Source: Cyanobacteria bacterium UBA8803 (GTDB lineage: Bacteria > Cyanobacteriota > Cyanobacteriia > Cyanobacteriales > Coleofasciculaceae). Taken from it: a stretch of 8,673 nt of DNA. The DNA is taken from the NCBI GenBank assembly GCA_003505715.1, contig DNXU01000309.1:15093-23765 (forward strand), read 5' to 3'. The stretch's first letter is position 1. Every line of letters begins with the position of its first letter. The translations under genes and the position numbers were made by a program. A model generated the notes under the pieces. The model was not told where the DNA came from, did not search any database, and saw only the letters and a program-made list of their open reading frames with translations. This document shows, in pieces, positions 6,448-8,673 of the stretch.

Positions 6448-7539
6448 ATGGCCAAGATATTTAATATTAATTTAAAATCTTCTGCAATTGCAACTCCTGC
6501 CCGTCGCGTAGCCCAGCCAAGTGCTGAGTTCTACTCTATTTTTTCACAAGAAGAGCTTTTGGATATAATTCATACCTTAGAATTCAGGCGAGAAATACCT
6601 TTAAAGTATTCTTATAAAGGTACAGGTGCCCAAAATTGGGATAAGTTTTATCTAAAATATATTCGACCTAGATGGTATCGTAACTCAAATCCGGAAATTC
6701 TCCTTTTAAGAGACAATTTTGCACTTATTAATAGCCATCTAGCCAAAAGTCGCCAACTTACTATTATAGATGTAGGTGTAGGAAACTCCTATTCCATCAA
6801 AGAATTTATCCATAGACTTAATCAAATGGGGAAAGTTAAGAGATATATCGCCTTAGATATTAGCAAAGAATTACTTGAGTTATCCCAACGTAATTTTATA
6901 AACTGGTTCCCAGATATCAGATTTTCAAGTTGCACCATTGATATAGAAAACTGCTCTTTATCAAAAATATTATTGAAAAATCAGGATAACCTTGAAGCTG
7001 ATGATACAGCCAAAATAATTTTCCATTTAGGCGTGACGATGGGCAATCATCACAATAGAATTGGAGTACTAAAAAACTTGAGAAACAGTCTGGGCAAAAA
7101 TGATTTATTAGTATTCACTAACGAAATTGGTTCTAACTCTCAATGGGATGGCAGAGCGAGAGGTGGCTTCAAATATCATGTGGATAAAGTGTATGCATGG
7201 CTGAAAAAGCATATAGGGATTGATTCTGAAGATTGTCAGTTGTTGAGAAAGTATGATAACCTAACAGATAGTATAGTGGCCAATATTAAATTATGTCATG
7301 ATTATGCTATAAATTTTAGTCTTAGCGCAATAGAGCAGCAAATTGAAATTTATACAGGTGAAGAGATTACTATTTGGAGACAGCATAAGTATGAAATACC
7401 TGAACTTAGGCAAGAAATAGAACAAGCTGGACTAGAGCTAGTCCACTACAGTACTGACAGATATTTCGCAAATATCATGGTGATTTGTAAGGTGGCCAGT
7501 TGCAATAGCCCGGATACTTACTCTATAGCTGACAGCTGA
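6448..7539 (+). CDS. EgtD-like SAM-dependent methyltransferase, altered substrate pocket
   Basis: This 363-residue protein resembles the histidine-specific methyltransferase family (Methyltransf_33, EgtD). The SAM motif is IIDVGVGNS (106-114), followed by the acidic ALDIS (135-139), the family motif HLGVTMGN (193-200, compared with FLGSTIGN in EgtD) and the C-terminal block GEEITIWRQHKYE (304-316). EgtD methylates the alpha-amine of histidine on the way to ergothioneine. Here, aligned by eye to mycobacterial EgtD (GEEMRTEVSCKF), the histidine-binding Glu and Ser are Trp310 and Gln312, so a different amine substrate is likely. No egtB-like gene is present. The N-terminal 100 residues (PLKYSYKGTGAQNWD) differ from EgtD. 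It is second in the unit after the hydrolase. Only a weak AAAAAGA precedes the ATG. The gene is visibly more AT-rich than its neighbours and has no HIP1 site, which may indicate transfer. The last residues are encoded by a heptamer repeat. Confidence 0.8.
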   Translation: MAKIFNINLKSSAIATPARRVAQPSAEFYSIFSQEELLDIIHTLEFRREIPLKYSYKGTGAQNWDKFYLKYIRPRWYRNSNPEILLLRDNFALINSHLAKSRQLTIIDVGVGNSYSIKEFIHRLNQMGKVKRYIALDISKELLELSQRNFINWFPDIRFSSCTIDIENCSLSKILLKNQDNLEADDTAKIIFHLGVTMGNHHNRIGVLKNLRNSLGKNDLLVFTNEIGSNSQWDGRARGGFKYHVDKVYAWLKKHIGIDSEDCQLLRKYDNLTDSIVANIKLCHDYAINFSLSAIEQQIEIYTGEEITIWRQHKYEIPELRQEIEQAGLELVHYSTDRYFANIMVICKVASCNSPDTYSIADS

Positions 7540-7561
7540 AAGCTTACTGGCAGCTTACAGC
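7527..7561 (+). repeat. short heptameric tandem repeat spanning the methyltransferase stop
   Basis: Successive units AGCTGAC (7527), AGCTGAA (7534), AGCTTAC (7541), then after TGGC another AGCTTAC (7552) and a partial AGC. The TGA stop of the methyltransferase (7537-7539) lies in the second unit, so the C-terminal IADS is repeat-encoded. AAGCT (7540-7544) and AGCTT (7552-7556) can pair, but no T-run follows. Short heptamer repeats (STRR type) are known in cyanobacteria; this unit is similar in scale, but I cannot assign it to a named family. Confidence 0.6.
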
Positions 7562-7716
7562 ACAGGAAGTTAATTATTGGTTTTCACACTGAATTTATCC
7601 CCCATGCCTAACCCACCCTAGAATTGATAATATTTTCTTATCACCAGATTGACCGGAGAGCCTAAAATAGCAACTGTTTAAAATTAGGGTAAGTTAAAGT
7701 ATTGATTGGCTAGTGC
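7562..7716 (+). promoter_or_regulatory. intergenic region likely holding the carboxypeptidase promoter
   Basis: There is no gene here. An inverted repeat TGATAA (7625-7630) - 7 nt - TTATCA (7638-7643) could be an operator. A -10-like TAAAAT sits at 7663-7668, with TTATCA at 7638-7643 as a poor -35 (19-nt spacer); TTGACC at 7649-7654 is too close to it. The promoter placement is a guess. Confidence 0.3.
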
Positions 7717-7721
7717 AGGAG
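7717..7721 (+). promoter_or_regulatory. ribosome binding site choosing the carboxypeptidase start
   Basis: AGGAG lies 5 nt before GTG 7727 and 8 nt before TTG 7730. It falls inside the reading frame if translation began at TTG 7706, and that upstream TTG has no Shine-Dalgarno of its own. This favours 7727 (or 7730) as the true start. Confidence 0.55.
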
Positions 7722-7726
7722 TGGAT

Positions 7727-8551
7727 GTGTTGAATAATAGGGGTTTCCCAAAAAAACCAGCAAATCTAGAAGAGGAAATAGAAGAGGATATTCCCGTAGC
7801 GGTGCGAGATACACCCGATACGAAGCGTCCCTCTAAGTGGAAGCCAGTCTTGCTCGTTGTTAGTTTATTGGGATGTGGGGCGATCGCGATCAGCCTCATT
7901 CTCTCCGGTTCAACCAGGAAACCTATATCTTCTCCAGAACCCACGACTACTGCTAGTTCAACCCCAAGTAGTTCAGACACTACTGATACCAATAACCTTC
8001 TAGGACATCTCCCCTACGAAGAAGCCCCCCCCTCCGAACTCAAACCCATTACCCCTGACGGTAAACTGAAACTGCGCACTGCTGCTGCCGAAAAATTTAA
8101 AGCCATGTTAGCTGCCGCCCGAGCCGATGGTGTGATCTTAATCCCCATTTCCGGATTTCGTTCTGTTCAAGATCAGCAGCATCTATTTTTTGATATCAAA
8201 GCTCAACGGGGACAAGTAGCAACCAAGCGGGCTGAAGTCAGTGCACCCCCTGGTTACAGCGAACATCACACGGGCTACGCAGTAGATATTGGCGATAGCC
8301 GCACCCCAGCTACGAACCTGAGTCCTAGCTTTGCGCAGACTGCTGCCTTCAAGTGGCTGGAAAAAAATGCCGCTCACTACAGCTTCGAGTTATCCTTCCC
8401 TCCAGGGAATCCTCAAGGTGTCAATTACGAACCCTGGCATTGGCGCTTTGTTGGGGATAGCCACAGCCTAGAAACATTTTACAAAGCCCATAATCTAATT
8501 GACCGTACTACTAATGAATCCCCAACTCCTTCCCCCTCGCCATCTAACTAA
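7727..8551 (+). CDS. membrane-anchored D-alanyl-D-alanine carboxypeptidase, M15B (VanY-type)
   Basis: This zinc peptidase trims the terminal D-Ala from peptidoglycan stem peptides outside the inner membrane. From GTG 7727 it has 274 residues (281 if the in-frame TTG at 7706 is used). An acidic cytoplasmic N-terminus (LEEEIEEDIP) leads to one membrane anchor at about 40-60, then a Ser/Thr/Pro-rich linker and the M15B domain at about 100-245. The signature SEHHTGYAVD supplies zinc ligands His180 and Asp187. EPWHW supplies the catalytic Glu235 and third ligand His238. SGFRS holds the substrate-binding Arg145. All key residues are present, so the enzyme should be active. LLGC in the anchor resembles a lipobox, but the long stretch before it makes a lipoprotein unlikely. 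The tail is PSPSPS-rich. Without vanH/A/X genes nearby, this is cell-wall maintenance and not glycopeptide resistance. Confidence 0.9.
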   Translation: MLNNRGFPKKPANLEEEIEEDIPVAVRDTPDTKRPSKWKPVLLVVSLLGCGAIAISLILSGSTRKPISSPEPTTTASSTPSSSDTTDTNNLLGHLPYEEAPPSELKPITPDGKLKLRTAAAEKFKAMLAAARADGVILIPISGFRSVQDQQHLFFDIKAQRGQVATKRAEVSAPPGYSEHHTGYAVDIGDSRTPATNLSPSFAQTAAFKWLEKNAAHYSFELSFPPGNPQGVNYEPWHWRFVGDSHSLETFYKAHNLIDRTTNESPTPSPSPSN

Positions 8552-8570
8552 TGCGGTGAAGGTTTCATCG

Positions 8571-8663
8571 GACTTACGCAAAGCCTCTATTAGTACCCAC
8601 CTTGCGCACCCTGAACTGGCACAATCGGTTTTTGGGGAATTGGTAACTTTTAATACAGAGGCT
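8571..8663. repeat. possible MITE-like fragment with inverted ends
   Basis: AGCCTCTATTAGTA (8582-8595) is the imperfect inverse of TTAATACAGAGGCT (8650-8663); the terminal seven bases AGCCTCT/AGAGGCT match perfectly. It is preceded by GACTTACGCAAA (8571-8582), a string I associate from memory with the ends of small mobile elements in cyanobacteria. There is no coding region of note. The window ends 10 bp later, so the far boundary cannot be seen. Confidence 0.35.
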
Positions 8664-8673
8664 ACGAAAAAAA

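Noticed and set aside
6448..7539. Ergothioneine biosynthesis gene egtD
   Set aside because: Family membership is good, but the histidine-binding Glu and Ser are replaced, the N-terminus differs, and no egtB is adjacent. I kept the broader family call.
7684..8377. Minus-strand open frames 7684-7992 and 8183-8377
   Set aside because: They lie antisense to a carboxypeptidase with all catalytic residues present, and they show no recognisable motif.
7727..8551. Vancomycin resistance gene
   Set aside because: M15B carboxypeptidases are widespread in cyanobacteria as cell-wall enzymes, and no vanH, vanA/B, vanX or vanRS neighbours are present.

Overview
The window is chromosomal DNA from a cyanobacterium, most likely a filamentous, Oscillatoriales-type organism (the rank below phylum is inference). 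The main evidence is the HIP1 octamer GCGATCGC, which I find at 423, 2394, 2547, 3343, 3381, 5061, 6209 and 7880. Eight copies in 8.7 kb is far above the roughly one per 65 kb expected by chance, and this octamer is a known cyanobacterial signature. Gene families typical of the phylum and small palindromic repeats between genes agree with this.

Layout. Positions 1-344 hold at most the last codons of an upstream gene (2-85), a 40-bp hairpin repeat (91-130), and a leader for the first large gene. Positions 345-4505 (+) encode a 1386-residue multidomain exoprotein. In order it has a trypsin-fold serine protease domain, an SdrD_B/Cna_B-like domain interrupted by a MAM-like jelly-roll domain, a Calx-beta domain, a cadherin-like domain, and two RTX calcium-binding modules, each closed by the same capping sequence. 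It has no N-terminal signal peptide and looks like a type I secretion substrate. A 68-bp nested palindrome (4528-4595) lies between this gene and the convergent gene at 4634-5587 (-), an AEC-family (auxin efflux carrier-like) membrane transporter. Diverging from the transporter, with only 26 bp between starts, is a two-gene (+) unit: an alpha/beta hydrolase (5614-6435) and, 12 bp later, an EgtD-like SAM-dependent methyltransferase (6448-7539). A short heptamer repeat straddles the methyltransferase stop codon. Last comes a membrane-anchored M15B (VanY-type) D,D-carboxypeptidase (7727-8551, +), followed by a possible mobile-repeat fragment running to the window end.

How the genes relate. The exoprotein and the carboxypeptidase both act outside the cytoplasm, but nothing ties them into one pathway. 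The hydrolase and methyltransferase are very probably co-transcribed and could form a small-molecule modification pair. The methyltransferase aligns well with EgtD, but the Glu and Ser that recognise histidine are replaced by Trp and Gln, so its substrate is probably not histidine. The divergent transporter could export or import the same compound, but that is speculation from position alone. I see no CRISPR array, tRNA, rRNA, transposase, defence system or complete mobile element. The most informative points are the altered methyltransferase pocket, the domain-within-domain architecture of the protease, and the palindromic repeats.
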